Shown: positions 31,244 to 41,650, counted from the stretch's first letter. The stretch is 64,000 nucleotides of DNA from Achromobacter agilis (GCF_900496965.1 NZ_UFQB01000004.1:186001-250000), one strand, 5' to 3'. Program-made: numbers and translations. Notes: a model not told the origin generated them from the sequence alone.

Positions 31244-32137
31244 ATGTCGGTTGCCCTCCTGGTTTTCCCTGATTTCATGCTGGTTGCACTGGGTTGGGCG
31301 CTGCGCCACAAACTGGGTTTTTCCCGGGAGTTCTTTGCCGGAACCGAGCGGCTGGTCTACTTCGTCCTATTCCCCGCCCTGCTGTTCCAGTCCATCATCC
31401 GCACCCCCATCACGGCCGGCAACGCCGCCATGCTGTTGCAGGCCACCGCGGCCGTCGTGGGTTCGGGTGTCGCGCTGTCCTGGCTGGCGGGCCTGGTGCT
31501 GCGGCCCTCGTCGCTGGGCCTGGCCTCGTCGGCGCAATGCGGCTATCGCTTCAACACCTACATCGGCCTGGCGCTGTCCGCCAGCCTGGGCGGCACGCAG
31601 GGCCAGACGATCATGGCGTTGATCGTCGGTTTCGCGGTGCCGATGGCCAATCTGGCGGCGGTCTACGGCCTGGCTCGCCACAGCGGCGGCAGCCTGCTGC
31701 GCGAATTGGCGCGCAACCCGCTGCTGGTCTCCACCCTGCTGGGGCTGGCCTGCAACCTTGCGGGCCTGCACCTGCCCGGCCCCGTGGACACGGTGCTGGC
31801 CCGGCTGGGCGCGGCGGCGATCGCGCTGGGCATCATCTGCGTGGGCGCCAGCCTGTCCTGGGAAGGCGGCAAGGGCTATGGCGCGCTGATCGCGTGGATG
31901 CTGTCGGTAAAGCTCGTGGCGCTGCCCGCCGTCGCCTGGCTGGTGGCGGGCCTGCTGTGCCTGCCGCCGCTGGAAACGCGGATGCTCCTGCTGTTCGCGG
32001 CCCTACCCACGGCCTCCGCGGCCTATGTGCTGGCGATGCGCATGGGCGGCGACGGCCGCATGGTGGCGGTGCTGATATCGCTGGGCACGCTCTTTTCCGC
32101 CCTGACGATCCCGCTGTGGCTGCTGCTGGCCGGCTAG
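31244..32137 (+). CDS. AEC (auxin efflux carrier) family permease
   Basis: A 297-residue inner-membrane protein with about ten hydrophobic helices in two inverted halves (FPDFMLVALGWALRHKLGF; LVYFVLFPALLFQSIIRTP; CGYRFNTYIGLALSASLGG; ALPTASAAYVLAMRMGGD). Family members carry malate, malonate or auxin-like acids. ATG 31244 is preferred over an in-frame TTG at 31217. The gene is next to an organic-acid receptor and fumC, which loosely supports a dicarboxylate substrate. Confidence 0.88.
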   Translation: MSVALLVFPDFMLVALGWALRHKLGFSREFFAGTERLVYFVLFPALLFQSIIRTPITAGNAAMLLQATAAVVGSGVALSWLAGLVLRPSSLGLASSAQCGYRFNTYIGLALSASLGGTQGQTIMALIVGFAVPMANLAAVYGLARHSGGSLLRELARNPLLVSTLLGLACNLAGLHLPGPVDTVLARLGAAAIALGIICVGASLSWEGGKGYGALIAWMLSVKLVALPAVAWLVAGLLCLPPLETRMLLLFAALPTASAAYVLAMRMGGDGRMVAVLISLGTLFSALTIPLWLLLAG

Positions 32138-32158
32138 GCGGGGTGCGAGACCGTACAA

Positions 32159-32169
32159 GTGTCAGACAC
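32159..32169. repeat. Single GTGTCAGACAC element
   Basis: One copy between the convergent AEC permease and fumC genes, 22 nt after the permease stop. Same 11-mer as at 9818, 39411, 44189 and 57778, but without a nearby inverted partner. Confidence 0.75.
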
Positions 32170-32234
32170 CAGATCCGCCCCCCAGGCCGCCCGCCCCCTC
32201 AGGGACTAGCCAGCGAGTGCGGCGCGGGGACCCA

Positions 32235-33620
32235 CTATTTATTGGTCATCGAAGCCGGCACTACCCATTCGGCGAACTGCGCCTCGGTCAGGTAGCCCAG
32301 CGCCAGCGCCGACTCCTTCAGGGACAGGCCTTCCTTGTGCGCCTTTTTCGCGATCTGCGCGGCCTTGTCGTAGCCGATGTGCGGGTTCAGCGCCGTCACC
32401 AGCATCAGCGAACGGTCCACCAGCTCGGCGATGCGCTCGCGATTGGGCTCGATGCCCGCGGCGCAATGCTTGTCGAAGCTGGCCATGCCGTCGGTCAGCA
32501 GGCGCACGGATTGCAGGAAGTTGTGGATCACCAGCGGCTTGTACACGTTCAGCTCGAAATTGCCGCTGGCCCCGCCGATGTTGATCGCCACGTCGTTGCC
32601 CAGCACCTGCGCGGCCAGCATCGTGACAGCTTCGCATTGCGTCGGGTTGACCTTGCCCGGCATGATCGAGCTGCCCGGCTCGTTCTCGGGAATGCTGATC
32701 TCGCCCAGGCCCGAGCGCGGGCCGCTGGACAGCCAGCGCACATCGTTGGCGATCTTCATCAAGCCGGCCGCCAGCGACTTTAGCGCGCCATGCGCGAACA
32801 GCAGCGCTTCGTGCGAAGCCAGGGCCTGGAACTTGTTGGGCGCGGAAACGAAGGCCGTGCCGGTGGCGTGCGCCAGTTCGGCCGCCACCTTGGCGCTGAA
32901 CTGCGGATGCGCATTCAGGCCGGTGCCCACCGCGGTCCCGCCGATGGCCAGCTGGTGCAGGCCCGGCAGCGTGGCGCGGATCTGCTGTTCGGCCAGATCC
33001 AGCTGCGCGACATAGCCGGACAATTCCTGGCCCAGGGTCAGCGGCGTCGCGTCCTGAAGGTGCGTGCGGCCGATCTTGACGATGTCGTAGAACGCCGCGC
33101 TCTTGGCGGCCAGCGTAGCGCGCAGCGCCTTCAGCGAGGGCAGCAGGTGGTGCTCGACCTGCACGGCGGCCGCCACGTGCATGGCGGTGGGAAAGGTGTC
33201 GTTGGACGACTGCCCGCGGTTCACGTGGTCGTTCGGGTGGACCTTGCGCTCTTCGCCACGCACGCCGCCCAGCAGTTCGGAGGCGCGGTTGGCCAGCACC
33301 TCGTTCATGTTCATATTGCTTTGCGTGCCCGAACCGGTCTGCCAGACCGACAACGGGAACTCGCCGGGCCATTTGCCGGCGACCACTTCATCGGCGGCGC
33401 GGATGATGCCGTCGGCGATTTTCGGGTCCAGCTCGCCCAGGTCGGCATTGACCTTGGCGGCCGCGCGCTTCAGGCGCGCCATCGCCTCGACCAGCGGCGC
33501 CGGCATCTTTTCCGTGGAAATCGCGAAGAAATGCAGCGAGCGCTGCGTCTGGGCGCCCCAAAGGTGGTCTTCGGGCACTTCAATCGGGCCAAACGTGTCT
33601 TTTTCGATGCGGGTCTTCAT
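32235..33620 (-). CDS. fumC: Class II fumarase (iron-independent)
   Basis: Interconverts fumarate and malate in the TCA cycle without an Fe-S cluster. The 461-residue protein has the family signature [13 protein letters not shown] near 317, the B-site region [20 protein letters not shown] ([18 protein letters not shown]) and [12 protein letters not shown] Fur-like box lies 66-84 nt upstream of the start, suggesting induction under iron limitation. The window also carries a class I Fe-S fumarase at its right edge. Confidence 0.97.
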   Translation of the reverse strand: MKTRIEKDTFGPIEVPEDHLWGAQTQRSLHFFAISTEKMPAPLVEAMARLKRAAAKVNADLGELDPKIADGIIRAADEVVAGKWPGEFPLSVWQTGSGTQSNMNMNEVLANRASELLGGVRGEERKVHPNDHVNRGQSSNDTFPTAMHVAAAVQVEHHLLPSLKALRATLAAKSAAFYDIVKIGRTHLQDATPLTLGQELSGYVAQLDLAEQQIRATLPGLHQLAIGGTAVGTGLNAHPQFSAKVAAELAHATGTAFVSAPNKFQALASHEALLFAHGALKSLAAGLMKIANDVRWLSSGPRSGLGEISIPENEPGSSIMPGKVNPTQCEAVTMLAAQVLGNDVAINIGGASGNFELNVYKPLVIHNFLQSVRLLTDGMASFDKHCAAGIEPNRERIAELVDRSLMLVTALNPHIGYDKAAQIAKKAHKEGLSLKESALALGYLTEAQFAEWVVPASMTNK

Positions 33621-33685
33621 GGCGCGTACAACTCCGTGGCAACGTCGATAGCGGCCGGCAGCAGCGTTCCGGCCACGCTGATTTT

Positions 33686-33704
33686 GAGAATGAAAATCAC
33701 TACT
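33686..33704. promoter_or_regulatory. Putative Fur box upstream of fumC
   Basis: GAGAATGAAAATCACTACT agrees with the classical 19-bp Fur consensus GATAATGATAATCATTATC at 14 of 19 positions. It lies in the divergent fumC/tsaE region. Fur control of iron-independent fumarase is known in other proteobacteria; binding here is inferred. Confidence 0.5.
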
Positions 33705-33727
33705 AGATTAGCAGAAACCCGCATTCC

Positions 33728-33733
33728 TATAAT
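33728..33733 (+). promoter_or_regulatory. Consensus -10 hexamer TATAAT before tsaE
   Basis: TATAAT lies 50 nt before the tsaE ATG. The matching -35 region (about 33705-33710) is poor, so an activator or an extended element may be needed. The Fur-like box ends 24 nt upstream. Confidence 0.4.
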
Positions 33734-33783
33734 TGCGCGTACATCCGTGTTTCCTCCACCGTTTTTACCACTCGCCCCGCGCC

Positions 33784-34323
33784 ATGTCCGCCCCTCTTTG
33801 CAGCCTGACCTTGCACCTGCCCGACGAATCCGCCACGGAGTCGCTGGCGCGGCAGCTCGCCCCCCTGGTTTCCGGCCGGGACACCGGGCTGGCGGGCGCC
33901 CGCATCCACCTCCAGGGGGACCTCGGCGCAGGGAAAACGGCCTTCACCCGGGCGCTGTTGCGCGAATGCGGCATCACAGGGCGAATCAAAAGTCCAAGCT
34001 ACGCGCTGCTTGAATCCTATAAAGTTTCTAACTTATACTTCTATCACCTTGATTTTTATAGATTTAGTGATTCGCGCGAATGGTTGGACGCAGGATTCCG
34101 GGATTTGCTGCGTGACGACACGGTCGTTTTGATCGAATGGCCTGAGCGGGCGGAGGGCCTTTTACCCCCGCCCGACCTGCTGATATCCCTCGCCTACGCC
34201 GGCGAAGGACGTGACGCCACCCTGACCGCGTACACCGCTCGAGGACAAACATGGTTGAACGCGATTGTCCCCCCGCCCTCAGTGGCGCCCTCCCCTCGGC
34301 AGGCGCCACCCGGCGCCGCCTGA
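33784..34323 (+). CDS. tsaE: tRNA threonylcarbamoyladenosine biosynthesis ATPase TsaE
   Basis: ATPase of the TsaB-TsaD-TsaE complex that makes t6A37 in ANN-decoding tRNAs. The 179-residue protein has Walker A GDLGAGKT (45-52), then SPSYALLE, the YHLDFYRF segment and VLIEWPERAEG. tcdA at 8708-9550 acts on its product. Codons 79-96 (34018-34071) are strikingly AT-rich. The 3' end overlaps amiC by 73 nt in another frame, giving an extra Ala/Pro-rich tail. Start ATG 33784. Confidence 0.95.
   Translation: MSAPLCSLTLHLPDESATESLARQLAPLVSGRDTGLAGARIHLQGDLGAGKTAFTRALLRECGITGRIKSPSYALLESYKVSNLYFYHLDFYRFSDSREWLDAGFRDLLRDDTVVLIEWPERAEGLLPPPDLLISLAYAGEGRDATLTAYTARGQTWLNAIVPPPSVAPSPRQAPPGAA
34018..34071 (+). 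other. AT-rich island inside tsaE with rare codons
   Basis: Only 12 of 54 bases are G or C, against roughly two-thirds in the surroundings. Thirteen of 18 codons end in A or T, including TTA (Leu) and AGA (Arg), while the encoded protein (YKVSNLYFYHLDFYRFSD) is a normal, conserved TsaE segment. The nucleotide level therefore seems constrained: an internal promoter, a binding site or a translational pause. Confidence 0.7.
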
Positions 34324-35636
34324 TCAGCGTCGCCGCCACCCTGCTCGTCCTGCCGGTTCTGCCGCGCCTGGCCCAGGCCGCGACGATCCTGGCTGTGCGT
34401 ACCTGGCCGGCCGACGAATACACCCGGGTTACGCTTGAGCTCGACAGCGAACTCAAGGCCGAACAGTTCACCCTGGAAAACCCCCACCGCCTGGTGGTGG
34501 ATATCGAAGGGCTGACCATCAGCGCCGCCCTGAACGACCTGGTTTCCAAGGTCCGGCCGGACGACCCCTATATCCAGAGCCTGCGCGTGGCGCAGAATCG
34601 CCCGAACGTCGTGCGCCTGGTGTTCGACCTGAAGCAGCCGGTGGCGCCGCAGGTATTCACGCTCAAACCCGTGGCCGACTACCAGTACCGCCTGGTGCTG
34701 GATCTGTACCCGAAAATCGCCCAGGACCCGCTGATCGCGATCCTGAACAAGCAAAGCGGCCCCGACGTCGACGATCCGCTGGCGCGCATCCTGGAAGACA
34801 TCCAGCGCAACCCGGTGACCCGCGCCGACCCGCCCGAGCCGCCGCGCGTCAAAGGCCAGCAGCCGGCCGCGCCCCTGCCCTCCACGCCCAAGCCTCCGCC
34901 CGCCACCGCGAGCCGCGGCAAGCAGCGCATGCTGACCATCGCGCTGGACCCCGGCCACGGCGGCGAGGATCCGGGCGCCATCGGCAGCAGCGGCCTGCGC
35001 GAGAAGGACGTGGTACTGCGCATCGCCCGGCGCCTGAAGGCGCTGATCGACAGCCAACCCTACATGCGCGCCTATCTCACGCGCGACGACGACTACTTCG
35101 TGCCTCTGCACGTGCGTGTGCAGAAGGCGCGGCGCGTGCGCGCCGACCTGTTCATCTCCATCCACGCCGACGCCTGGATCAAGCCCTCGGCCAACGGCTC
35201 CTCGGTGTTCGCGCTGTCCCAGCGCGGCGCCACCAGCACCCAGGCGCGCTGGATGGCCGACAAGGAAAACGCGGCCGACCTGATCGGCGGCGTCAACCTG
35301 GGCAGCCACGACCGCCAGGTGGCGAAGGTGCTGCTGGACCTGTCCACCACCGCGCAGATCAACGATTCGCTGAAGGTCGGCAGCGCCTTCCTGGACGAAA
35401 TCAAAAAGATCAACCGCCTGCACAAGAACAGCGTCGAGCAGGCCGGCTTCGCCGTGCTGAAGGCGCCGGACATTCCGTCGGTGCTGGTCGAAACCGCCTT
35501 CATCAGCAATCCGCAGGAAGAGGCCCTGCTGCGCAGCAGTTCGCACCAGGACAAGCTGGCGCAGGCCATGATGACGGGCATCCAGCGCTACTTCACCGCC
35601 AATCCGCCGCTCGCGCGGCTTGGCGACGTCAGCTAA
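34251..35636 (+). CDS. amiC: N-acetylmuramoyl-L-alanine amidase (AmiC-type)
   Basis: Periplasmic zinc amidase that splits septal peptidoglycan during cell separation. The 461-residue protein starts with a twin-arginine-like signal (TRRRLISVAATLLVLPVLPRLAQA), as in E. coli AmiC, then an AMIN domain (about 45-150), a Pro-rich linker and an Amidase_3 domain from about 230. Zinc ligands are the His in DPGHGGED, the Glu in LREKDV and the His in SIHADA; the catalytic Glu is in LVETAFISN. It overlaps tsaE by 73 nt, so translation is probably coupled. Confidence 0.95.
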   Translation: MVERDCPPALSGALPSAGATRRRLISVAATLLVLPVLPRLAQAATILAVRTWPADEYTRVTLELDSELKAEQFTLENPHRLVVDIEGLTISAALNDLVSKVRPDDPYIQSLRVAQNRPNVVRLVFDLKQPVAPQVFTLKPVADYQYRLVLDLYPKIAQDPLIAILNKQSGPDVDDPLARILEDIQRNPVTRADPPEPPRVKGQQPAAPLPSTPKPPPATASRGKQRMLTIALDPGHGGEDPGAIGSSGLREKDVVLRIARRLKALIDSQPYMRAYLTRDDDYFVPLHVRVQKARRVRADLFISIHADAWIKPSANGSSVFALSQRGATSTQARWMADKENAADLIGGVNLGSHDRQVAKVLLDLSTTAQINDSLKVGSAFLDEIKKINRLHKNSVEQAGFAVLKAPDIPSVLVETAFISNPQEEALLRSSSHQDKLAQAMMTGIQRYFTANPPLARLGDVS

Positions 35637-35683
35637 AGCCGCCCTTGCGGAAGGCCGCTACCTCCTGTAGCGGCCAGGCAAAC

Positions 35684-35721
35684 AAAAAGGCGATGCGCCC
35701 ATTGCGCGCATCGCCTTTTTT
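35684..35721. terminator. Bidirectional intrinsic terminator (amiC / DedA)
   Basis: AAAAAGGCGATGCGC pairs with GCGCATCGCCTTTTT around a 7-nt loop, giving a perfect stem with A- and T-runs on both sides, between convergent genes. Confidence 0.92.
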
Positions 35722-35753
35722 GTTTTTGCCGCCACGCCGGGGCGCGGGCGACC

Positions 35754-36395
35754 TCAAGGCCCGCTGCGGCGCGCCTTGAATAGCTTGAAGAGCCCGGCCC
35801 CGATCACCGGCACGATCGCCGCGGCCAGGCCCAGCAACACAATGGTGTTCAGGTGTTCGCGCACCAGCGGGATGTTGCCGAAGAAGTAACCCGCGGCCAC
35901 CAGGCTGATCACCCATAGGAGCGCGCCCAGGATATTGAATAGCTGGAAGCGGGCCAGCGGCATGTCGGCCACGCCCGCCACGAACGGCGCGAACGTGCGC
36001 ACGACCGGAATGAAGCGCGACATCACGATGGTCTTGCCCCCGTGCTTTTCGTAGAACGCGTGCGTGCGCATCAAGGCGCCGCGATCAAGGAAACGCAGGT
36101 TCATCGAGAACACGCGAGGCCCGATATAGCGCCCCACGGCGTAGTTGACCGTGTTGCCGGTGATCGCCGCGACGATCAGCAGGCCCGCCATCAGGAAGGG
36201 ATCGATGTGGCCGGTCGCGCCGAAGGCCCCGGCGATGAACAGCAGCGAATCCCCCGGCAGGAAGGGCAGCACGACCAGCCCCGTCTCCGCGAACACAATC
36301 AGGAACAGCACCAGGTACACCCACACGCCATACTGATCGACCCAGACGCCCAGCGTCTGGTCGATGTGGAGGACCATATTGAAGAATTCAAGCAT
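35754..36395 (-). CDS. DedA/VTT-family membrane protein
   Basis: A 213-residue inner-membrane protein with four to six hydrophobic segments. Typical DedA motifs are [19 protein letters not shown] and the re-entrant [19 protein letters not shown]. Relatives flip phospholipids or undecaprenyl phosphate and affect drug tolerance. Divergent from mutL across 83 nt. Confidence 0.92.
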   Translation of the reverse strand: MLEFFNMVLHIDQTLGVWVDQYGVWVYLVLFLIVFAETGLVVLPFLPGDSLLFIAGAFGATGHIDPFLMAGLLIVAAITGNTVNYAVGRYIGPRVFSMNLRFLDRGALMRTHAFYEKHGGKTIVMSRFIPVVRTFAPFVAGVADMPLARFQLFNILGALLWVISLVAAGYFFGNIPLVREHLNTIVLLGLAAAIVPVIGAGLFKLFKARRSGP

Positions 36396-36478
36396 CGAAA
36401 CAACCCTGCGGTGGGAACGGAATAAGTGTCAGCGACTATAGCCCACCCGCCCATGACGCTAAAATCATCCGCATAGCC

Positions 36479-38416
36479 ATGCCAGAAACGTCCAGCAACA
36501 TGACAGAACGCCGCTCCATCCTTGCGCTTCCCGACCTGCTGATCAGCCAGATCGCCGCCGGCGAGGTCATCGAGCGGCCAGCCTCCGTGCTCAAGGAAAT
36601 CCTCGAGAACGCCATCGATGCCGGCGGACGCGCGATCGAAGTGCGGCTGGAGGGCGGCGGCATCCCGCCCGATGAACTGCCGCTGGCGCTCGCGCGCCAC
36701 GCCACCAGCAAGATCCGCTCGCTGGGCGAACTGGAATCGGTGGCGTCCATGGGGTTCCGGGGCGAAGCCCTGGCGTCCATTGCCTCGGTGGCCCAGGTCA
36801 CCATCATCTCCCGCACCCGCGACGGCGAACATGCCTGGCAGATCGAAGCCGGCAGCATGCAGGTCACCCCTGCTTCGGGCCCGCCCGGCACCACGGTCGA
36901 CGTGCGCCAGCTGTTCGATGCCGTGCCTGCCCGCCGCAAGTTCCTAAGGTCCGAGGCCACGGAGTTCGGCCATTGCGTGGACGCCATGGAGCGCATCGCG
37001 CTGGCGCATCCGCAGATCGCCTTCCGCCTGTTCCACCACGACCGCGCGCAGCGCCAATGGCTGCCCGCCGAACCGCCCCAGCGCATCCGCGACGTGCTGG
37101 GCGCGGAGTTCGCCGAGCACGGCCTGCTGCTGTCGCATTCGGTCGGCAACGTCAGCCTCGCCGGCATGATCACCCGCCCCACCGCCGCGCGCGCCCGGGC
37201 AGACCGCCAGTACCTGTACGTCAACGGCCGCTACGTGCGCGACCGCACGGTCAGCCACGCCCTGCGCGCCGCTTACGCCGACGTGCTGCACGGCGACCGC
37301 CAGCCCGCCTACGTGCTGTTCCTGGATATCGACCCAGCCGCGGTGGACGTGAACGTCCACCCCGCCAAGCACGAAGTGCGCTTTCGCGACAGCGGCGCCG
37401 TCCACCGCTTCGTTTCCCATGCGGTCGGCCAGACGCTGGCGCAAACCGGCGGCTCCGCCGTGGTCGCCCCGGCCAGCCAGGACGACGACGCCGGATTCGA
37501 AACGGCGGCCCCGTCGGCCCCCGCGGCCGGCACGCCGCCGCAAGCCGTCCCCGAGCCCGCCTCCTCCCGGCCCGCGGAATCGCCCAGGCCGGCCTACAGT
37601 GGCAATGGCGGCGCGTCCTACGGGCTGCGCCCCTCGCCCGCGCCGCAGCGTCCGCACACCCAGGTCCCGTTCCGGCTGCATGCCGAGCCTGCCGGGATCC
37701 CCGCTGCGGACTGGCAATCGCTCTACCGGCCGCTCGACGAGGACTCGGCCGCCAAAGCCGCGTCCCTGCGCGAGCCCGACCCAGCCTCCGCGGCGCCGGC
37801 CGCGCCCGCGCAGGCCATGCCGGCGGACGAAGAACACCCGCTGGGCATGGCCCTGGGGCAATTGCACGGCATCTACATCCTGGCGCAGAACCGCCGCGGC
37901 ATGGTGCTGGTGGACATGCATGCCGCCCATGAACGCGTGGTGTACGAACAGCTCAAGCAGGCGCTGGACGCGCGCAGCCTGCCGCGCCAGGACCTGCTGG
38001 TGCCCGTGGTCTTCCACGCCCAGGAAAAGGACGTGGCGCTGGTCGAAGAATTCGAAGAGCAGCTGCAAGGCCTGGGCTTCGAGATGCGACCTTCCGGCCC
38101 CACCTCGATCGCCGTGCGCTCCGTGCCGGCCATCCTGGCGCGCGGCGACATCGAAACCCTGGCCCGCGCGGTGCTGCGCGACCTGGGCGCCGTGGGCGTC
38201 TCGCGCCTCCTGACCGAACAGCGCAACGAATTGCTGTCCACCATGGCCTGCCACGGCTCCGTGCGCGCCAACCGCAAGCTCACCATCGAAGAAATGAATG
38301 CGCTGCTGCGCCAGATGGAAGCCACCGAGCGCGCGGACCAGTGCAACCACGGCCGTCCGACCTGGGTGCAATGGTCGGTGTCCGATCTGGACAAGCTCTT
38401 CCTGCGCGGGCAATAG
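36479..38416 (+). CDS. mutL: DNA mismatch repair protein MutL
   Basis: GHKL ATPase linking MutS to strand removal. Residues 1-340 hold the ATPase and transducer ([38 protein letters not shown] [13 protein letters not shown]). A Pro/Ala-rich linker follows (about 345-460), then the dimerisation domain. It carries [12 protein letters not shown] near 478, a variant of the DQHA-x2-E-x4-E endonuclease motif, as in other betaproteobacterial MutL, which nick DNA themselves in the absence of MutH. Two starts are possible (36479 and 36500). miaA follows directly, a classical pair. Confidence 0.96.
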   Translation: MPETSSNMTERRSILALPDLLISQIAAGEVIERPASVLKEILENAIDAGGRAIEVRLEGGGIPPDELPLALARHATSKIRSLGELESVASMGFRGEALASIASVAQVTIISRTRDGEHAWQIEAGSMQVTPASGPPGTTVDVRQLFDAVPARRKFLRSEATEFGHCVDAMERIALAHPQIAFRLFHHDRAQRQWLPAEPPQRIRDVLGAEFAEHGLLLSHSVGNVSLAGMITRPTAARARADRQYLYVNGRYVRDRTVSHALRAAYADVLHGDRQPAYVLFLDIDPAAVDVNVHPAKHEVRFRDSGAVHRFVSHAVGQTLAQTGGSAVVAPASQDDDAGFETAAPSAPAAGTPPQAVPEPASSRPAESPRPAYSGNGGASYGLRPSPAPQRPHTQVPFRLHAEPAGIPAADWQSLYRPLDEDSAAKAASLREPDPASAAPAAPAQAMPADEEHPLGMALGQLHGIYILAQNRRGMVLVDMHAAHERVVYEQLKQALDARSLPRQDLLVPVVFHAQEKDVALVEEFEEQLQGLGFEMRPSGPTSIAVRSVPAILARGDIETLARAVLRDLGAVGVSRLLTEQRNELLSTMACHGSVRANRKLTIEEMNALLRQMEATERADQCNHGRPTWVQWSVSDLDKLFLRGQ

Positions 38417-38418
38417 GC

Positions 38419-39384
38419 TTGTCTTCGCCCGCGCTTTCCTCCGCCGCCGCGCGCCGGGTCATCTGCCTGGCCGGCCCCACCGCCGCCGGCAAAAGTGCGT
38501 CTACCCTGGCGCTGGCCGAACGCTGGCCGCTGGAAATCGTCAACGTGGATTCGGCGACGATCTACAGCGGCATGGACATCGGCACGGCCAAGCCATCGCC
38601 CGACGAACAGGCGCGCGTTCCGCAGCACCTGCTGGACATCCTGGACCCCGTCCAGTCGTACTCCGCCGCCGAATTCGTCGCCGACGCGCTGCGCCTGATC
38701 GACGAGATCCGCTCGCGCGGCCGCATTCCGCTGCTGGCAGGCGGCACCATGATGTACTACAAGGCGCTGCGCGACGGCCTGGATGACCTGCCCCAGGCCG
38801 ACCCGGCGCTACGCGCCGAACTGGAGGCCCGCGCGGCCCTCCAGGGCTGGCCAGCGCTGCATGCCGAGCTGGCCCTGCTGGACCCCGTGACCGCGGCCCG
38901 CCTGGCGCCCAACGACAGCCAGCGCATCCAGCGCGCGCTCGAGATCTGCCGGCTTTCGGGTCAACCCATGTCGGCCCTGTTGCTGCGCGGCCAGCGCCAG
39001 CGCGATGACAGCGGCAACCAGTACGTCACCATCAGCCTGGAACCTTCCGACCGCGCCGCCCTGCACGCGCGCATCGAACAGCGCTTCGACGCCATGCTGG
39101 CCAAGGGGCTGCTCGACGAGGTGCGCGGCCTGCACGCCCGGGCCGACCTGCATCCAGGCCTGCCGTCCGTGCGTTGCGTGGGGTACCGGCAAATGTGGGC
39201 GCACCTGGACGGTGAAATCGACCTGGACACCGCGCGCGAACAAGGCATCGCCGCCACGCGCCAGCTGGCCAAGCGCCAGATCACCTGGCTGCGCGCGCAA
39301 CCCGAGCGCGCCATCGTGGACTGCCTCGCGGCGGATGCCGTGGCGCAGACCATCGATGCGGTGGCAGTAATGCTGGGGGAGTGA
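38419..39384 (+). CDS. miaA: tRNA dimethylallyltransferase
   Basis: Adds the isopentenyl group to A37 of UNN-decoding tRNAs. The 321-residue form has Walker [44 protein letters not shown] and the tRNA-binding CVGYRQMW...[14 protein letters not shown]. The start is probably TTG 38419, two nt after the mutL stop; it gives the family length, but no good ribosome site is visible. In-frame starts further upstream would overlap mutL. A GTGTCWGACAC pair follows the stop. Confidence 0.94.
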   Translation: MSSPALSSAAARRVICLAGPTAAGKSASTLALAERWPLEIVNVDSATIYSGMDIGTAKPSPDEQARVPQHLLDILDPVQSYSAAEFVADALRLIDEIRSRGRIPLLAGGTMMYYKALRDGLDDLPQADPALRAELEARAALQGWPALHAELALLDPVTAARLAPNDSQRIQRALEICRLSGQPMSALLLRGQRQRDDSGNQYVTISLEPSDRAALHARIEQRFDAMLAKGLLDEVRGLHARADLHPGLPSVRCVGYRQMWAHLDGEIDLDTAREQGIAATRQLAKRQITWLRAQPERAIVDCLAADAVAQTIDAVAVMLGE

Positions 39385-39410
39385 TTGGGTGACAGATTTA
39401 AAGTCAGGCG

Positions 39411-39472
39411 GTGTCAGACACCCGGGGAGATCGGCTTCGGCTTGTGCCGGCGGCTCTTAGGGTGTCTGACAC
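39411..39472. repeat. GTGTCWGACAC inverted pair between miaA and purM
   Basis: GTGTCAGACACCC (39411-39423) and GGGTGTCTGACAC (39460-39472) are exact inverted copies with a 36-nt spacer, sitting between convergent miaA and purM. A 13-bp stem would form in either transcript, so it is terminator-like. Confidence 0.85.
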
Positions 39473-39480
39473 GCGCAGGA

Positions 39481-40530
39481 TCAGACGACGAAAGTCTGCG
39501 CCATGCCTTCTTTCTGCTCGACGATTTCGCCCAGCGTGCTGACGGTTTCGCCCTGCTCGCGCAGCGTGGCGGCGATGGCTTCGGCGTCGGCCGGGTCCAC
39601 GACCAGCACCATGCCGATGCCGCAGTTGAATACGCGGTACATCTCGGTGTCTTCGACGCCGCCCTGTTCCTGCAGCCACTGGAACAGCTTGGGCATTTCC
39701 CAGTTGGCGCGATGCAGCTGGGCCGCCAGGCCGGGCTGCAGGATGCGCGGCACGTTGTCCAGCAGGCCGCCGCCCGTGATGTGGGCCAGGCCCTTGATGC
39801 TGGCGCCGTGCTTGGCCAGCGCGGCCAGCACCTGCTTCACGTAGATGCGCGTCGGCGCCATGACGACGTCGACCAGCGGCTGGCCGTGGAAGTCGTCGTC
39901 GGGCTTGGCGTTGGCGCGCTCGAGGATCTTGCGCAGCAGCGAATAACCGTTGGAGTGCGCGCCGCTGGACGCCAGGCCCAGCACAACGTCGCCGGTCTTG
40001 ATCGTTTGGCCTGTGATGATGGCGGACTTTTCGACCGCGCCCACCGCAAAGCCGGCCAGGTCGTACTCGCCGTCAGGGTACATGCCCGGCATCTCGGCGG
40101 TTTCGCCGCCGATCAGCGCGCAGCCCGACAGCTCGCAGCCCTTGGCGATGCCGCCCACCACCGACGCCGCCGTATCCACCGAAAGCTTGCCGCAGCCGAA
40201 ATAGTCCAGGAAAAACAGCGGTTCCGCGCCCTGCACCAGAATATCGTTGACGCTCATGGCGACCAGGTCGATACCCACGGTGTCGTGGCGGTTCCAGTCG
40301 AACGCCAGGCGCAGCTTGGTGCCCACGCCGTCGGTGCCCGAAACCAGCACGGGCTCCTTGAACGTCTTCGGCACTTCGAACAAGCCGCCGAAGCCGCCGA
40401 TACCGGCCAGCACCCCGGCACGCATCGTGCGGGCCGCAAGCGGTTTGATACGGTCGACCAGGGCGTCGCCTGCGTCGATGTCGACACCGGCATCGCGGTA
40501 GGTCAGAGGGGCGGTAGGTTGATTCGTCAT
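39481..40530 (-). CDS. purM: Phosphoribosylformylglycinamidine cyclo-ligase (AIR synthetase)
   Basis: Fifth step of purine synthesis, ATP-dependent ring closure to AIR. The 349-residue protein has the PurM marks [74 protein letters not shown] and [18 protein letters not shown]. Complete and of normal length. Convergent with miaA. Confidence 0.97.
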   Translation of the reverse strand: MTNQPTAPLTYRDAGVDIDAGDALVDRIKPLAARTMRAGVLAGIGGFGGLFEVPKTFKEPVLVSGTDGVGTKLRLAFDWNRHDTVGIDLVAMSVNDILVQGAEPLFFLDYFGCGKLSVDTAASVVGGIAKGCELSGCALIGGETAEMPGMYPDGEYDLAGFAVGAVEKSAIITGQTIKTGDVVLGLASSGAHSNGYSLLRKILERANAKPDDDFHGQPLVDVVMAPTRIYVKQVLAALAKHGASIKGLAHITGGGLLDNVPRILQPGLAAQLHRANWEMPKLFQWLQEQGGVEDTEMYRVFNCGIGMVLVVDPADAEAIAATLREQGETVSTLGEIVEQKEGMAQTFVV

Positions 40531-40948
40531 GAGAAATGCCGTGGGGTATGTAACAATTGCAGGGATTTGGGTGGAACGCCCCGCATTTTACGATGTTGCG
40601 GGCTCGAGCAGGGATTGTCCCCGCCTGGGCGCCGCGAAAGCGGCCCGGGAACGGGAGGCAGAATCGCGCAAAGCCACGCCGGCCGGCGGGCTCGGACGCG
40701 ACACTGCCCCCTCAGGTGGTTTAAAGTGTAGGGTTCGCCGGTATTGATTTTGCCAGTTTCTGACGGCTGAAGCCCGACGCGGCCCTGTTTCGGCTTGCAT
40801 TGCGCCCGGCTCCGGCCCCTGTATTACCGTTTTTTTGGCTTTTCGGCACCCGGCGGCGCTGCCCGGCATGCCGCTCGCGGAACCCCGCCAAGTGGACTCG
40901 CGGCGTTGGTTTTCTGGTGCTCCGAACAAGCCTGATTGATAAGCTCTC
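40531..40948. other. Divergent intergenic region purM / hda
   Basis: About 418 nt with no credible gene; short open frames have random composition. It should hold the promoters of purM (leftward) and of the hda operon (rightward). No clear promoter or operator could be assigned. Confidence 0.5.
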
Positions 40949-41650
40949 ATGAACCGCCAGCTGCTGCTCGACGTTCTTCCCGCGCCAGCGCCATCGCTGA
41001 ACAACTATATCGCCGGCCCCAACGGAGAAGCGCTCGCAGCCGTGCGCGCGCTCGAACCCGGCCGCGCCTTGTATATCTGGGGCGCCGCGGGTTGCGGCCG
41101 CAGCCATCTGCTGCGCGCGCTGACCGCGCGGCGCGACGCCGTCTACATCGACGCCGCCAACGGCGAGAACATGTTGCGCCGCCTGGCCGAAGCCGACTCC
41201 AAGTCGCCCATGCCCAAGTTCGTGGCGGTCGACGACGTGCACCGCATGAACGACAGCCGCCAGGCCGCCCTGTTCGCCCTATACAACCGCTGGCGCGAAT
41301 CCGCCGCGACGGGCCGTGCCTTCGCGCTGGCCCTCGCGGGCGACCGCGCCCCCTTGTCCATGCCGCTGCGCGAAGACCTGCGCACGCGCCTGGGCTGGGA
41401 CCTGGTGTTCCGCCTGGATCCGCTGTCCGACGCCGACAAACTGGCCGCCCTGTCCGCCCAGGCGGCCGAGCGCGGCATGCACCTGGCCCCCGAAATCATC
41501 AACTGGATGCTCACGCACCACGAGCGCGACATCCGCAAGCTGGCGGCGCTGCTCGACGCGCTCGACCGCTATTCCCTGGCCACCGGCCGCCCTATCACCC
41601 TGCCCCTGCTGCGCGCCATGCTCGCAGACCCTGATTCGCAACGCACATGA
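40949..41650 (+). CDS. hda: DnaA regulatory inactivator Hda
   Basis: DnaA-like AAA+ protein that, with the sliding clamp, promotes ATP hydrolysis by DnaA after initiation. The 233-residue protein opens with QLLLDVLP, the usual place of the clamp-binding motif. Its Walker A reads GAAGCGRSHLL; R in place of K is also seen in E. coli Hda. KFVAVDDVHRM is the Walker B. The stop overlaps the next start (ATGA, 41647-41650). First gene of hda-HAD-pcnB-folK. Confidence 0.92.
   Translation: MNRQLLLDVLPAPAPSLNNYIAGPNGEALAAVRALEPGRALYIWGAAGCGRSHLLRALTARRDAVYIDAANGENMLRRLAEADSKSPMPKFVAVDDVHRMNDSRQAALFALYNRWRESAATGRAFALALAGDRAPLSMPLREDLRTRLGWDLVFRLDPLSDADKLAALSAQAAERGMHLAPEIINWMLTHHERDIRKLAALLDALDRYSLATGRPITLPLLRAMLADPDSQRT

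Noticed and set aside
40531-40948. Remnant of a permease gene between purM and hda
   Set aside because: I considered that a membrane-protein gene sometimes found at this place had decayed, but no residual hydrophobic frame is visible.
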